Positions 1-10,552 of a DNA stretch of 64,000 bases are shown here, piece after piece. The stretch is from positions 79,491,291-79,555,290 of the forward strand of contig CM043948.1 of the NCBI GenBank assembly GCA_014529385.2, written 5' to 3'. Below the pieces are notes generated by a model, which made no database searches, had not been told where the DNA came from, and saw only the letters and a list, made by a program, of their open reading frames with translations. Numbering within the stretch: the stretch's first letter is position 1; each line of letters starts with the position of its first letter. The DNA is from Adiantum capillus-veneris. Its lineage: Eukaryota > Streptophyta > Polypodiopsida > Polypodiales > Pteridaceae. Position numbers and translations under genes: made by a program.

Positions 1-76
1 ACTATCTGTTGTGTGCCTTCAGCTTCTTTCATCTTCTCCAAGCTATGTGTGTTTTCTTGCAACTCGAATTCCAAGA
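1..76 (+). repeat. 3' end of the 5' LTR of the copia element
   Basis: This stretch matches 16058-16131 closely: both contain a 'gttgtgtgcctt' block, a 'catcttctccaagct' block and an 'attccaa' end. It is followed within two bases by a tRNA-iMet type primer binding site, which fixes its end near position 76. The rest of this LTR is outside the window. Confidence 0.85.
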
Positions 77-78
77 AT

Positions 79-90
79 TGGTATCAGAGC
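79..90 (+). promoter_or_regulatory. Primer binding site (initiator tRNA-Met type)
   Basis: TGGTATCAGAGC is the standard complement of the plant initiator tRNA-Met 3' end used by many copia elements to prime minus-strand cDNA. It sits two bases downstream of the LTR end, the expected position. Confidence 0.9.
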
Positions 91-442
91 AATTTGCATC
101 CTCCTGGGCTTAGTCGCTAGCAACTCCAAGACCCACACGCCTGCTCACTTTCTTTGATTTTTGTGAGCTTTGTCTAGCGTCAGCAGATTAACAAATACTT
201 CTGAAGAACTCGTAGATCTTGGTTTGCTCAAAGTTTTCATTTGGGATCATTTCGGCCTTTGTTTCCACTACAGGCAGTACTACGCAGTCTATTTTGTCAT
301 TTTGTGCAAGATTTTTGTAAGTATCATTTTTTGCATAATAGGTCCCTTAAAGTCTTCTACAGTTTGTACTATATAGCACGTGTTGTTCCTGATTTGTTTC
401 TCCTCTTTTTGGGCAATTTCCACATTAGGTGCAACATTTTCC

Positions 443-1713
443 ATGGGTGACAACAACACAGACATGTTCAAGATGTTTGCTGCCGAAGACTGATTGGATG
501 GGGAAAATTATCCTATATAGGCTTATATGATGCAACATATCCTTGTGTCAAAGGCGTTTGGAATATTGTGCAGGGCATTGATGTATGTCTTGGTTCTAAG
601 GATGTAGGCGCTATTGAGGATGTTGTACATGTTTTGGTGGCAAGATTACTGCTGCGAGAGCTATTTTGCCTACCACTGAGCAAGCTTGTTGGGATGTACA
701 TTCTCATAAAAGATGCACATGCTCATGCTTTGATTGCATTGTCTGTGAAGCGCACTATTACTCCTCATATTTATTCAACAAAATCTGCAAAACATGCTTC
801 GGATACTCTAGCTAGTCTTTATGCAAGTCACAACGAGGCTAAAATTACATTGCTGAGTAAAGAGCTTGAGTCGTGGATTATGCATGAGGAAGGTGAGATG
901 GACACTTTCCTTGCTGGTGTCAAGGATATCAAAGAGCAACTTATTTTTGTAGGCGAAGTCATTTCTGACAGTTTCCTTGTGCAGGTTATTCTTGATGCTT
1001 TGCCAGATTTGTACTAGACTTTTGCTAGTACTTGGAGACTTAAGACCCAAGGAAATCCAGAAGTTATCAAGTTTGATACATTATGCACATTGCTACTGCA
1101 AGATTGACTTTTCAAAAAAAAAAAAAGGAGTAGACAACGTGCAATTGAACATGCCTTTATTGCTGCTCAAAGAAAAGGTGGTAACAACAATGTAGTCACT
1201 TCTCATGGTTCTTATGCAAGTGGTAAATACCTTGTTTCTAATGCTTCTACTAGAAGCAATTCATCTTGGAATTCTGGTGAAAAGGGAAAAAAGAAAATGT
1301 GTCACCATTATTGTAAAGCTAATGATCACTTGATTACGCAGTGTCCAAAATTGAAGGCAAAAGAGGCTAAGAAGAAAGAGACTGGATCAACTACATGGTC
1401 CAATACAAGTGCAACTATTATGGAGTCTTTTGTGAAAGGAGATTGTGATGCTGACTCGTAGATGCAAAGTGTACTTATGATCCTGCTGTCCTTGATGCAC
1501 GCATGTCAAATCCTGTAGATTCACATTTGTGGTATTTTGACAATGGTGCTACAAAGCACATTATCTCACATCATGATTTGTTTACCTCTCTGTCCCTCAT
1601 GGGAATTTTGTCACTTCTGCCAACAATGCCTCTTATCCGGTTTACAGAGTTGGAAAGATTGTGATTATTGTTGCAAATGGTAGTTCTTTCACACGTTGCT
1701 GCATTGTATGTAC
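443..1713 (+). pseudogene. copia gag and protease, decayed
   Basis: A gag start is visible at ATG 443, but an in-frame stop follows within about 20 codons. The longest open stretch (568-1017) has the copia Gag look: a helical region with an LxxLKexESWIMHEEGEMDTF-like segment. A poor zinc knuckle (C-H-H-Y-C, then H and C) lies near 1299-1344; its first spacing is three residues instead of two. A WYFDNGAT motif near 1531-1554 corresponds to the aspartic protease active site, where D-S/T-G-A is usual, so Ser/Thr is replaced by Asn. The reading then meets the inserted gypsy LTR at 1714. In intact elements Gag packages RNA and protease cuts Gag-Pol; here neither can be made. Confidence 0.8.
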
Positions 1714-1972
1714 TGAGGCGGTCTGGGGCAGGCAACAAGAAGAGCAACCTCTAGACACCCTTCAAGGCTCCCGTGCTGCTCAATGGGGCTGGGGCACAAC
1801 ACAACACAAACCAAAACAACAAACCCACAGCCAAATCGCAACTACACAAGGGGCACCACCTAGTTTAAGAGCGAACTAGGACGCAAAAGAGGAGAATCGT
1901 TAGAGCAACCCACAAACAAGCAAGGAATTTACACTAACCCTAACACCAATGGAACACTCTCACACACTAAAA

Positions 1973-1975
<3 letters not shown>

Positions 1976-2042
<67 letters not shown>
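1976..2042 (+). repeat. (GA)n microsatellite in the 3' LTR
   Basis: An uninterrupted GA run of 67 bp. The copy in the other LTR (10481-10547) has exactly the same length, which is notable for a hypermutable tract and fits a very recent insertion. Confidence 0.95.
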
Positions 2043-2047
<5 letters not shown>

Positions 2048-2546
2048 TGGTGTACAACTTAGCTTCAACTTTATATTTTGCACAAAAAGGAGCTTAGAGC
2101 TTGCGGAATCAAGTGACAAGATTTGGTTATAGCATCACTAGCACATTGTCTTAGGGTTATGGGAGCCCTCTCACCATCCACCCTCTTACAATGGTAGCCA
2201 AACAATAGCCAATGAATCACAAGCAACAAAACAACAACCTTCAATGAAACAAGTCACCTTATGAAGCTGAATGAGTTTGCCAAGCCAAATTGGAGGAGAA
2301 GCGCGAGCCTTTGGACATGAATTGCACCCAAAACTACCAATTCATTGATGTTGAGGTAGATACAACAATGGTAGGAAGAATATCTTCTACTCGCACTCAC
2401 TCAAACTAGCTCAAGCTTTTCTATGCACCAAGGTGATGGTGTATAGAAAGCTTACTCTCTCTTTACAACCAAGATAGAACTGGCGTGTGGTACGCTCAAT
2501 CTAGTGTGCAATGGTATAGTGATGTCTTTTACAAGGAGGAATGGGT

Positions 2547-2559
2547 TCTATTTATAGGT
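2547..2559 (-). promoter_or_regulatory. TATA box in the 3' LTR
   Basis: On the minus strand the sequence reads AACCTATAAATAG, matching the plant TATA consensus. It lies upstream, in element orientation, of the GA/CT tract. The equivalent box in the 5' LTR, which would drive the element, is at 11052-11064. Confidence 0.65.
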
Positions 2560-4361
2560 TTTAGAAGCCTTGATTAGGATTAAGCCTAATCAATTTTATT
2601 AGGAAAGATCAAGGATTATGAATTTTTATGAATTTCAAATGATAATGGGGTCTCTCTTTTCTCTTGAGTCACATGGATGTGGGCTCAAGTAAGAGAATTA
2701 TTGATGTGGTGAAAGGAGAGAAACTTCCATGGGAGTGAATGAATTTGGTTTACTTGTGCGGTTGCCTACTCCATATGTTGATAGTGTGGGTGCATTTTTA
2801 CAAGAGAAGTTAGTTGTTAGTGGTAATAATCACTAGAATTGTTAGTGATACATTTACAATGGGTAGGATGAGTTGATTTGATGAAGGAAGAGGGGTGAAT
2901 TAAAAGAGAATCATTGAGATGGTGAAGCTTTGAAGAAGCTTGAACTCACCCTTGTGTAGATTGTGGGAAAAATGACCGCTGGTCTTCTTCTTCTTCTTCG
3001 CTTCTTTACGCCGCCGCCACGGTTGACCACCACGATGAAAAGAGGATTTGTTGATGAAAAATCCTCAATTTGCAGAAGTTATCATGGTTAAGATGCTGAA
3101 TTTTAGATATTTTTAGGAGAGGTAAATGAAATTGTAACATAGAAGCAATAGAGAGAGACATGGAGAGGGTGTATGTATGTAGAGGTTCATAAAAGAACTA
3201 TAGGGATGAGAGAGAAGGGTAATGGTGAAGAGGGTGGGAGAAGCCATGGAAATTGCAGGTTTGAGTGAGGGAAGGAGAGGGAGGGATGTGTAAGAGTGAG
3301 TAGGTGTGTGGAAGGGTGAGAGAAGACTAAGGACTACTTGTGAAAAAAGTGGGCAGACTGGGGTCCACTCAAAAAATCATAACTCACCGCTGGTAGCTCC
3401 AAAAATCATGAAAACATTTGAGGTAATTATTCAGAGCGTGGGCTACATTTTCTCTTTTGACCACCGCTCCAAATTCGGAGTGGAGATAGGTGCCAAAACT
3501 CTCACCAAAAAGCCTGTTTTTTATGCCTGCAAAAGTCTCTTAGTGGCCCCCTCCTTTGTTGAATTTGTACAATGCATCCAAGAGTGAGCCCCTCCTTTGT
3601 CATATTATAATACAAAGCATCCAAGTTGCCCTTGACCCATGCATGGAGGAGGATTATTGGTGAATAAAGAAATATATACATGGTGGGACTAGTGTATGGA
3701 CTATTCATGGACTTTAGCTCAATGAGCACATGGTGTTAGAATAATGAGTAAAAATAATAATAAAAATATGGCGGGGTTATGGATATGGAAAGATATTGGA
3801 ATCATATGATATGGTCCCTGCTTGAGTTATTTTGGGTGAAAGAGGAAAAGGTATGCAAGTAAATAATATAATAAACGTAACCAATGAGTAGAAATCAATT
3901 TTTTGTTTTCACGAGGGTGAGGGTGAAAATGTGGGAGTGATTTGTATAAAGGAAAAATATGAGGTTAGAGTATGTACATATTGGCAAAAAATATAATTAT
4001 GGTGTAAGAGGATGAAAGAAGGTGTACATAGGTTTAATAAAACACACACCTAAGTAGAAATATTTAAATAAAATACCAAAATAATTATAAAAAATCCCTA
4101 TATTTAGGCCATATATAAAATGAAATATTTACACACAAAGAGGCCATAATATACTTTTATTTTTTTATTTTTTTATTTTTTTGGCTCAACTAGCCCAGTG
4201 ACTAGCTAGCTGAGGGTTTTTAAGAAGATATGGGAAAAGCCCCCTAACTCACACATGCCTATGTACAGTGAAATGGTAGGGATAGCCATAGCGTTTGGGT
4301 GAATTTGGTAGGGTGGAGTAACTTACTATGGCAATTATGGAGAGCCAAAAAACGGCTATCA

Positions 4362-4378
4362 TTAGCCCTTCCCCAGGA
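4362..4378 (-). promoter_or_regulatory. Polypurine tract of the Tat-type element
   Basis: The minus strand reads GGGGAAGGG followed by CTAA directly before the LTR start TGATAGCC. This is the expected position for the primer of plus-strand cDNA synthesis. It overlaps the last codons of the integrase frame. Confidence 0.75.
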
Positions 4379-5597
4379 TGATGGTATATTCATGTACCAT
4401 CATAGAGCATCTTTTCTTGAAAGAGAGTGCTTTAGAGTCCTTGACGAGATATGAGACAGCGGCCTTTGGATAGATCTTTGGTAGATCCTTTGGTAGAAGG
4501 CGACTCAAATAGGGCTTCAAGCGATACCCGTTTACCTTCCTGGAGTGCTCTTTATCATTCAAGTACATAAGCTGATAGTAACTAGAATTGAAAGCCTTCT
4601 TGACTATGTATGGCCCTTGCCATCTAGTTTCAAACTTGGCATCAAAACGATTGTCAAGTCGATTGTCATACCTTAGCACAAGCTCTCCTTCCTTGATGCC
4701 TTTGTCCTTCAGTTTCTTGTCGTGCGTTTCTTTCGCTTGTGTGGCTTTCCTCTTGTAGCACTCATATGCTGCTTCTCTTTTCCACTCAAGCTCCACTAAC
4801 GTAAGAAGTCGATCCATCCATACCTCTTGATCATCTTGTGCTCCTTTGCCATGAAGTCGCATTGTTGGAATGTTGAGTTCGATAGGCTGCAAAGCCTCTT
4901 GACCATAGACCAAGTGAAATGGTGTGAACTCCGTGGCTTCCCTATATGTGGTTCGATATGCCCACAAGGCACCATCCAAGAAGTCATCCCATAATTTTGT
5001 CTTGTTTTGCACCATCTTTCTAATGATTCTTGCAATGATACCATTAGTCTTCTCCACCAAACCATTTGACTGTGGGTAGTATGGTGTGCTATGACGATGT
5101 AGAATGTGAAGCTCTTCACAAACTTCTGTGAGCAAGCCCTTCCTAAACCCTGGACCATTATCAGAAACAATTTCCAAAGGTGTGCCAAATCTGCAACAAA
5201 TGTGATTGTACACAAACTTGCTAATTGTCCTCTCATTCACTCTTGCCACACTTTGAGCTTCCACCCACCTAGTCATATAGTCTACAGCCACTAGAATGTA
5301 GAGTTTACCATTTTTTGTCCTAGGCAGAGGACCCATAGCATCAATGCCCCACTTTTCAAAGGGTCCATTTGCAAGAACTATTTGCCTCGGGCCATGCACC
5401 AACCTTCTATTTCCATTTATCTGACAATTGTGACAGCTTTTACACCAATGTTGAACGTCCACATGCGAGCTTGGCCAAACATACCCCGCAAGCAAAATCT
5501 TCTTCACAGTTGATTCTTGAGCAAAATGACCACCACATGCCTCTTCATGCAAACCTTTTAGAATGGCTGGAATTTCCTCGATAGTTGGTAATCTTCT
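4362..5597 (-). CDS. Integrase part of the Tat-type gypsy polyprotein
   Basis: This part inserts element cDNA into the genome. The open frame continues from an in-frame TGA at 5598-5600. It holds an N-terminal HHCC zinc finger (HEEACGGH then CKSCHNC), and a catalytic core with the D, D and E positions in WGIDAMGP, VSDNGPGF and NGLVEKTNG. The C-terminal part, ending close to the polypurine tract, has the usual gypsy 'RWQGPYIVKKAF' segment. All three acidic residues are present. The frame has no ATG of its own at the start, so it is the last third of a polyprotein, not a separate gene. The TGA upstream would prevent its expression without readthrough. Confidence 0.9.
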   Translation of the reverse strand, partial: RRLPTIEEIPAILKGLHEEACGGHFAQESTVKKILLAGYVWPSSHVDVQHWCKSCHNCQINGNRRLVHGPRQIVLANGPFEKWGIDAMGPLPRTKNGKLYILVAVDYMTRWVEAQSVARVNERTISKFVYNHICCRFGTPLEIVSDNGPGFRKGLLTEVCEELHILHRHSTPYYPQSNGLVEKTNGIIARIIRKMVQNKTKLWDDFLDGALWAYRTTYREATEFTPFHLVYGQEALQPIELNIPTMRLHGKGAQDDQEVWMDRLLTLVELEWKREAAYECYKRKATQAKETHDKKLKDKGIKEGELVLRYDNRLDNRFDAKFETRWQGPYIVKKAFNSSYYQLMYLNDKEHSRKVNGYRLKPYLSRLLPKDLPKIYPKAAVSYLVKDSKALSFKKRCSMMVHEYTIILGKG

Positions 5598-6569
5598 TCA
5601 CACTTGATCCTTCCCTTTTTGATAGAGGGAGCCTTCTAGGAAGAGATAGAAACTTGCCTTCTTCATGAGTCTCCTCTTCTGAGCCTTCGTGAAGTCTTGT
5701 GGAAACTCACCCTCCAAAATGTAGCCAATAATGGGAGCCAATGACTCCAATCCCTGGTATCTCGGTTGCTTGACAGCTGCTGCCACCATGATGACCTGCA
5801 CTTCTCTCTCAACACATGTAACTGCTTGTTGTGCAAGTAAATCGGCATCTTCATTTTGTTTCCTCAGAATATGATATAGTTGCACTTCTTCAAACTGATT
5901 AAACATCTTACGAATGGCATGAAATTTTGTCCTTAAGCTTTCATTCTTGCATGCCCAAATGCCTAAAATCTGTTTAACAATGAGAAGTGCATCTCCCTTT
6001 ACCATGAGACGTTTTATCCCTTGGCCAATGCACATCTTCAAACCATGAAGTAGTGTGTCGTATTCTGCTTCATTGTTGCTGGTTGAACCTAGTAGATTGA
6101 CCTTCTCTTTCATGACCACCTCTCCACTTGGGTTGAGCAACACTAGCCCTCCCCCTGCTTTCCCTGTGGCTCGTCGAAAAGCTCCATCAAAGAACAAGGT
6201 AAAAGCATTGGGAATACTTTTTGGTGGTGGCAATGGTAGGGTCTTTACTTGAGGCACCTTAATTTCCTTCTCATGTACCCTATAAGTGAGAATCCTTGCC
6301 AATTGTGCACGCACACTATATTCTACCTTGAAAGAGTATTGGAACTCTTGCAACTCCATAATCCACTTTGAGATCCTAGTACTAAGATTCATTTGAGATG
6401 ACACCCAAGGGAACAAATTTTCTGCAGTGAGAATTACAAAAGGTTTTGGTAGCAGGTAGGATCTAAACTTTCTCACCGCAAACATGAGAGAAAGCATCAT
6501 GAGTTCTGCTTCTGTGTAGTCTCTCTCCAAAGCATTCATGACCCTACTAGCAAAGTAGATGGGTCGCAT
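5598..6569 (-). CDS. RNase H plus archaeal-type RNase H part of the Tat-type polyprotein
   Basis: The first third continues the gypsy RNase H (PIYFASRVMNALERDYTEAE, later KWIMELQEFQYSFKVEYS). A second RNase H fold follows (FFDGAFRRATGKAGGGLVL, then NNEAEYDTLLHGL and VKGDALLIVKQI), with the D, E and D positions expected of the archaeal-like RNase H acquired by Tat/Ogre elements. It degrades RNA in the RNA:DNA hybrid during reverse transcription. The frame overlaps the upstream gag-pro-RT frame by 34 bp but in another phase, so a frameshift lies near 6536-6569. It ends at a TGA before integrase. Confidence 0.9.
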   Translation of the reverse strand: MRPIYFASRVMNALERDYTEAELMMLSLMFAVRKFRSYLLPKPFVILTAENLFPWVSSQMNLSTRISKWIMELQEFQYSFKVEYSVRAQLARILTYRVHEKEIKVPQVKTLPLPPPKSIPNAFTLFFDGAFRRATGKAGGGLVLLNPSGEVVMKEKVNLLGSTSNNEAEYDTLLHGLKMCIGQGIKRLMVKGDALLIVKQILGIWACKNESLRTKFHAIRKMFNQFEEVQLYHILRKQNEDADLLAQQAVTCVEREVQVIMVAAAVKQPRYQGLESLAPIIGYILEGEFPQDFTKAQKRRLMKKASFYLFLEGSLYQKGKDQV

Positions 6570-9500
6570 CCTTGTACTGTGGGATCTTGTTGTAGCAACA
6601 CAGCACCAATTGTTTCCCTTCCAACACTAGAGCTAACAAAGAATGTGTACTCCCAACAAGGAGGCATGAGTGTTGGTAGCTCTGACAAAATGACTTTAAT
6701 GTTACAAAAATACTCTTCAAGCTCATCAGACCATGCAAATTCTACTTGTTGTGTCAACTTTTGCAAAGGATGAAGCAACTCCGAGGCTAAGTGAATGAAG
6801 CGTGACATATACTTCACCTTCTGAATGAAAGAGATGACCTCCTTAAGACTCTTGGGTGATGGTAGCTCAATAAGAGCCTTTGCCTTTGAAGGATCCACTT
6901 CAATGCCTTTGTAAGAAACTTTATGACCAAGCAAGATTACTTCATCCTCACCTATATGGCACTTGTCAGGGTTGAGTTGACCTCCCATGTCGTAGAGCTT
7001 CTTTAAACCTTCTTCTACCCTTTGTAGATGCAATGATTTTGAGCTATAAATACAGAAATCATCAATGAACACCCTAATTGACTTTCCAAAGAATGCTTGA
7101 AACATCATATTCATGAAACGTTGGAATGTTGCAAGAGCATTTGTCAGACCAAATGGCATGACTCTAAAAGCATAACAACCCCAAGGAGTGATAAAGGTTG
7201 TTTTCAATTGATCCTCCAATGCAATCCCTATTTGAAAGTAACTTGAGTAACCATCGCACACAGTGTACTTCTCATGACCAGCTACCTCATTTAGTATCTC
7301 ATCCTGGAATGGGAGGGGAAAGTGATCTCTTTTTGTTGCCTTATTGAAGGGACGGTAATCCACACACACCCTCCACTTGCCATTTTTCTTAGGAGTGACA
7401 ACAACAGGAGAGACCCACTCTGAATTCTCCACTGGATAAATGAAACCTGCGGCTAGAATCTTTCTTACCTCCTTGAGTAGAGCCTGTTCCTTTATAACTC
7501 CTAGCCTTCGTAGCTTTTGAGCTTTAGGTGTGGCCTCAGGCTTTAACTCAATCTTGTGTTGAACAACATCTACCCCACGCACGTCGGTGTAGTCTTTAGC
7601 AAAAAGCCTAGGAAACTTCCTTAGCACACATTTGAACTCCTCTCTTTCATCCTTTGTAAGTGTTGTTGATAGCATACCTTCCAGCATCCCTTCATCTTGA
7701 ACACCTTCGTTTTCTTGAGGACCTACCTCCTCCAAGCATTGACAAGAGGTCTCTTGGTTGGTTGGCTTAAACCTTACCCGCATGACTTCGATGGAAGACT
7801 CCTCTTCAGTAATGCTGCCGCTACTTTCTTCTTCTGAAGTGTTATCGGTCCAACCTTCTTCCGTCTCACTTTGAGATGATTCTTCATGGAGCTCCTCTTG
7901 GCGTTGCTCCTTCATGTCAAAGACAACCTTCTTATGATTGTTGTTCCTGCAAATTAGCTTTCCACTCTCCCAATCCTGCAAAGCTCGCATTTTCATTAGC
8001 CATGGTCTCCCTAGGATAAATGGGTAACCATTTCCTTTGGTAGACATGACATAGAAATCCACTGCCTTCTTAATTCCAAAGGCCTCCACAAAAACATTTT
8101 TACAAATGCCTACGCACCTAGCCTTGCTATTGTTTGCCATCTTGACCTTAATTTCAGGTGTCTCATGGATGTGCATGCCTAGTTTTTGCATGAGTCCCTC
8201 TGTCATGATGCAAATTTGTGCACCCCCATCCACTAGACCTTTCCTAACCAATATCCTTTTTATGTAACAATATAGCACAGGTGTAATGTCCTCATTCATT
8301 TCAGCTTGTGCAATTTTTACAACAGGCACACTCTCTTTTACCTTTCTCCTAGTGCTAACTGCCCTTGTTAAATCCCTCCTAACTTGTGGACATAATGCAA
8401 GAAATTGAGGCCATGAGATATCAGGAACCTTACCTCTCATGTCTTCCAACAGGTTGTATGGAGCCATTCCATGTCCAAGAGGAAAGTCTTGGAGGTTGAT
8501 ACAACGTCGAGTCCTCTTAGCTTCCTTGGTCTCCTTTGCCTTCTTTTCTCGTCCATGGTCACTTTGTGATGTAACTCCTTCTTTCTCTTTACCTTTCCCT
8601 CGGCCACGCTTAATGCCATTTGCTTCCATGTCAACCTCTCTTGAATTTGTCACCTCTACCACATGCACGTTTGGGTCTGGCAAAGGTGGAACTCCTTCCA
8701 CTCCTTGTGGAGGTGTTCTTGCTCCATTTGGCCTTTGTATAAGCCGTGGTTGCTGACTAGTTCCTTCACCTGCATTCATCACTGGGTAATTAAAGTTAGG
8801 TCTCCCTGGCTCCCTACGGGGCCAAGGACAATTATACATCCCATGTCCAGACTCACCGCAATTCCAACATTGCAAGACTCTCCTAGGTCGTGGGTCTCGC
8901 TCTTCAGACTTCTTTGCTTGTCCCTTTGGACCTACGGCTTGTGCAAGGTGAATTGACAAGCTGCTTAAAGATTCATTTAACTTCTCAATCACTTCCGCCG
9001 TTACCTCAGGAAGCTCCTTACATGTTGATGCTTGTGACTTACCTTTGGGTCTAAGACCTTCTATTGGAACCTCCCCCCTTAAGCACTTGAGTTTCCTATA
9101 TTTCTCAGTAGCCCTAGTTTCAGCTGCATAAAAGGTAGTAGGTGCACCCGCCTCAACTTTTACCTTAAGGTCAGGAAAGAGTCCGGCTATGAACCTCTCC
9201 TTCTTTAGAAATTCTGCACCATCACCAGGGTTAGCAACATTTCGTATCCATAGAGCCCAAAGACGTAGGAACTCTTGCTTGTACAAGTAGTAGTCATCTA
9301 AGTCTTTTTGCTTATGAGAAACAATGTCTTGCCATAATTTCTGAGTGTTTTGGGGATCAAAGAAGTATTTCTTGAAACGATTCAAAACTTCCGTGTAATT
9401 CCCTTTAACTTCCTCCGGCAAAGAGTGAAACCAAGTGCTAGCATCTTTCCTAAGGACCACCTCAAACATTTCTACACGTTCTTGATCAGTTACTATCCTC

Positions 9501-9604
9501 TTGATACGGCAAGACATCTTGAAATTCGCTAGAAATAATTCTGCATCCTCTCCAGGTTCTCCAAAGAAAAGAGGATATCCAGACATTTGGCGTTGGCTCT
9601 CCAT
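6536..9604 (-). CDS. Gag, protease and reverse transcriptase of the Tat-type gypsy element
   Basis: I choose ATG 9604 (MESQRQMSGYPLFFG) as the start; the open frame extends upstream to 9682 without an ATG. Gag occupies the first part, with the retrotransposon Gag core (EVVLRKDASTWFHSLPEE) and a perfect CCHC knuckle CWNCGESGHGMYNC near 8832-8873. Protease follows with LVDGGAQICIM near 8215-8250, where DGG replaces the common DS/TG. RT has WRVCVDYRPFNKAT, MPFGLTNALATFQRF and the catalytic IDD in VFIDDF near 7056-7073. The frame then enters gypsy RNase H and runs out of phase at 6536. About 1020 codons are open, unusual for a plant element of any age and consistent with the similar LTRs. Confidence 0.92.
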   Translation of the reverse strand: MESQRQMSGYPLFFGEPGEDAELFLANFKMSCRIKRIVTDQERVEMFEVVLRKDASTWFHSLPEEVKGNYTEVLNRFKKYFFDPQNTQKLWQDIVSHKQKDLDDYYLYKQEFLRLWALWIRNVANPGDGAEFLKKERFIAGLFPDLKVKVEAGAPTTFYAAETRATEKYRKLKCLRGEVPIEGLRPKGKSQASTCKELPEVTAEVIEKLNESLSSLSIHLAQAVGPKGQAKKSEERDPRPRRVLQCWNCGESGHGMYNCPWPRREPGRPNFNYPVMNAGEGTSQQPRLIQRPNGARTPPQGVEGVPPLPDPNVHVVEVTNSREVDMEANGIKRGRGKGKEKEGVTSQSDHGREKKAKETKEAKRTRRCINLQDFPLGHGMAPYNLLEDMRGKVPDISWPQFLALCPQVRRDLTRAVSTRRKVKESVPVVKIAQAEMNEDITPVLYCYIKRILVRKGLVDGGAQICIMTEGLMQKLGMHIHETPEIKVKMANNSKARCVGICKNVFVEAFGIKKAVDFYVMSTKGNGYPFILGRPWLMKMRALQDWESGKLICRNNNHKKVVFDMKEQRQEELHEESSQSETEEGWTDNTSEEESSGSITEEESSIEVMRVRFKPTNQETSCQCLEEVGPQENEGVQDEGMLEGMLSTTLTKDEREEFKCVLRKFPRLFAKDYTDVRGVDVVQHKIELKPEATPKAQKLRRLGVIKEQALLKEVRKILAAGFIYPVENSEWVSPVVVTPKKNGKWRVCVDYRPFNKATKRDHFPLPFQDEILNEVAGHEKYTVCDGYSSYFQIGIALEDQLKTTFITPWGCYAFRVMPFGLTNALATFQRFMNMMFQAFFGKSIRVFIDDFCIYSSKSLHLQRVEEGLKKLYDMGGQLNPDKCHIGEDEVILLGHKVSYKGIEVDPSKAKALIELPSPKSLKEVISFIQKVKYMSRFIHLASELLHPLQKLTQQVEFAWSDELEEYFCNIKVILSELPTLMPPCWEYTFFVSSSVGRETIGAVLLQQDPTVQGCDPSTLLVGS

Positions 9605-9688
9605 TGAATTGATTTCAAAGTGACGCGTTTTTGTTTTTTCTTTCTTTAAAAGATTTACACAATAATATTTTCTAAATTGCAATCTATT

Positions 9689-9907
9689 CTACAACAAAAT
9701 AAAAATATTCACATCAAATGACCTATGATAATCAATAAGAGGTAGAATGACAGGGTTTGGTGATGTGAGAATTTCTCCTACTCTTTGGGCACCAAACATG
9801 AATACCATACGTTGTTGAAAATGGATTTTTCTACTAATTGCAATGTTTACTCTAATGTGTGGAGTGAAATGAAAGGGAAAAACCTGTATTCCTGGGCCAT
9901 TATCCAT
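9689..9907 (-). CDS. Small leader ORF b of the Tat-type element, paralogue of ORF a
   Basis: This is a 72-codon frame with its own ATG (9907), located between the primer site and gag. I do not recognise a family. It is clearly related to the next upstream frame (9929-10141): shared positions include V-G/V-E-I, NP-ILPLI-Y, and a final DV-IF-L. The segment looks hydrophobic and beta-rich without a convincing signal peptide. It may be translated, a decayed remnant of a larger leader protein, or an RNA-level repeat that happens to be open. Confidence 0.4.
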   Translation of the reverse strand: MDNGPGIQVFPFHFTPHIRVNIAISRKIHFQQRMVFMFGAQRVGEILTSPNPVILPLIDYHRSFDVNIFILL

Positions 9908-9928
9908 GGTCTATGCATGACCTAATTC

Positions 9929-10141
9929 TTAAAACAAAACAAAAATATAGACGTCCAAACTAAGGTCGTACCTAATGAGAGGCAAAATAAAAGGATTTAC
10001 TGATGCGTTTATCTCTACCAGCCTAACAGGACCTAAAATTCTACGAATTACTCGCTGAAATTGTAACTTAGTACTAACAATTATGTGTACCTTTTGCCTT
10101 GGAATGGGAATGAAGGGATCATACAAATTCTCGTGATTCAT
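9929..10141 (-). CDS. Small leader ORF a of the Tat-type element, paralogue of ORF b
   Basis: This is a 70-codon frame starting at ATG 10141, 80 bp inside the 5' LTR. Its C-terminal two thirds aligns with the frame at 9689-9907 without gaps over roughly 50 residues, and the DNA copies are offset by about 235 bp. It is followed by a stop, so the two are separate small frames in tandem. No known domain is recognised. Ogre-type Tat elements are known to carry an extra ORF before gag; whether these frames relate to it is open. Confidence 0.4.
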   Translation of the reverse strand: MNHENLYDPFIPIPRQKVHIIVSTKLQFQRVIRRILGPVRLVEINASVNPFILPLIRYDLSLDVYIFVLF

Positions 10142-10199
10142 GCAAGCTACTTGATTATGCTAAAGGTTGAGCCTTCACAAAACATACACAAGCCTGTCC

Positions 10200-10217
10200 T
10201 CAGTGGGGGCACCAAAA
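10200..10217 (-). promoter_or_regulatory. Primer binding site of the Tat-type element (tRNA not identified)
   Basis: On the minus strand, directly inside the 5' LTR, the sequence reads TGGTGCCCCCACTGAGGA. It begins with TGG, the complement of the tRNA CCA end, at the right distance of a few bases from the LTR. It is not the initiator tRNA-Met type used by the copia elements here. I cannot assign the tRNA from memory. Confidence 0.6.
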
Positions 10218-10218
10218 T

Positions 10219-10477
10219 TGAGGCGGTCCGGGGCGGGCAACAAGAAGAGCAACCTCTAGACACCCTTCAAGGCTCCCGTGCTGCTCAATGGGGCTGGGGC
10301 ACAACACAACACAAACCAAAACAACAAACCCACAGCCAAATCGCAACTACACAAGGGGCACCACCTAGTTTAAGAGCGAACTAGGACGCAAAAGAGGAGA
10401 ATCGTTAGAGCAACCCACAAACAAGCAAGGAATTTACACTAACCCTAACACCAATGGAACACTCTCACACACTAAAA

Positions 10478-10552
<75 letters not shown>

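Larger units (their letters stand above)
1714..4361 (-). repeat. 3' LTR of the Tat-type gypsy element
   Basis: The 2648-bp LTR begins TGAGGCGG and ends GGCTATCA on the plus strand. It is nearly identical to 10219-12866. It carries a 67-bp GA tract (1976-2042), a TATA box on the minus strand (2547-2559) and a T-rich tract near 4157-4182. Short open frames inside it, for example 3306-3587, run antisense to the element and are repeated in the other LTR; I treat them as non-coding. Confidence 0.95.

Noticed and set aside
3306-3587. 93-codon open frame repeated identically at 11811-12092
   Set aside because: It lies within the two LTRs and antisense to the element; identity reflects LTR similarity, not a gene family.
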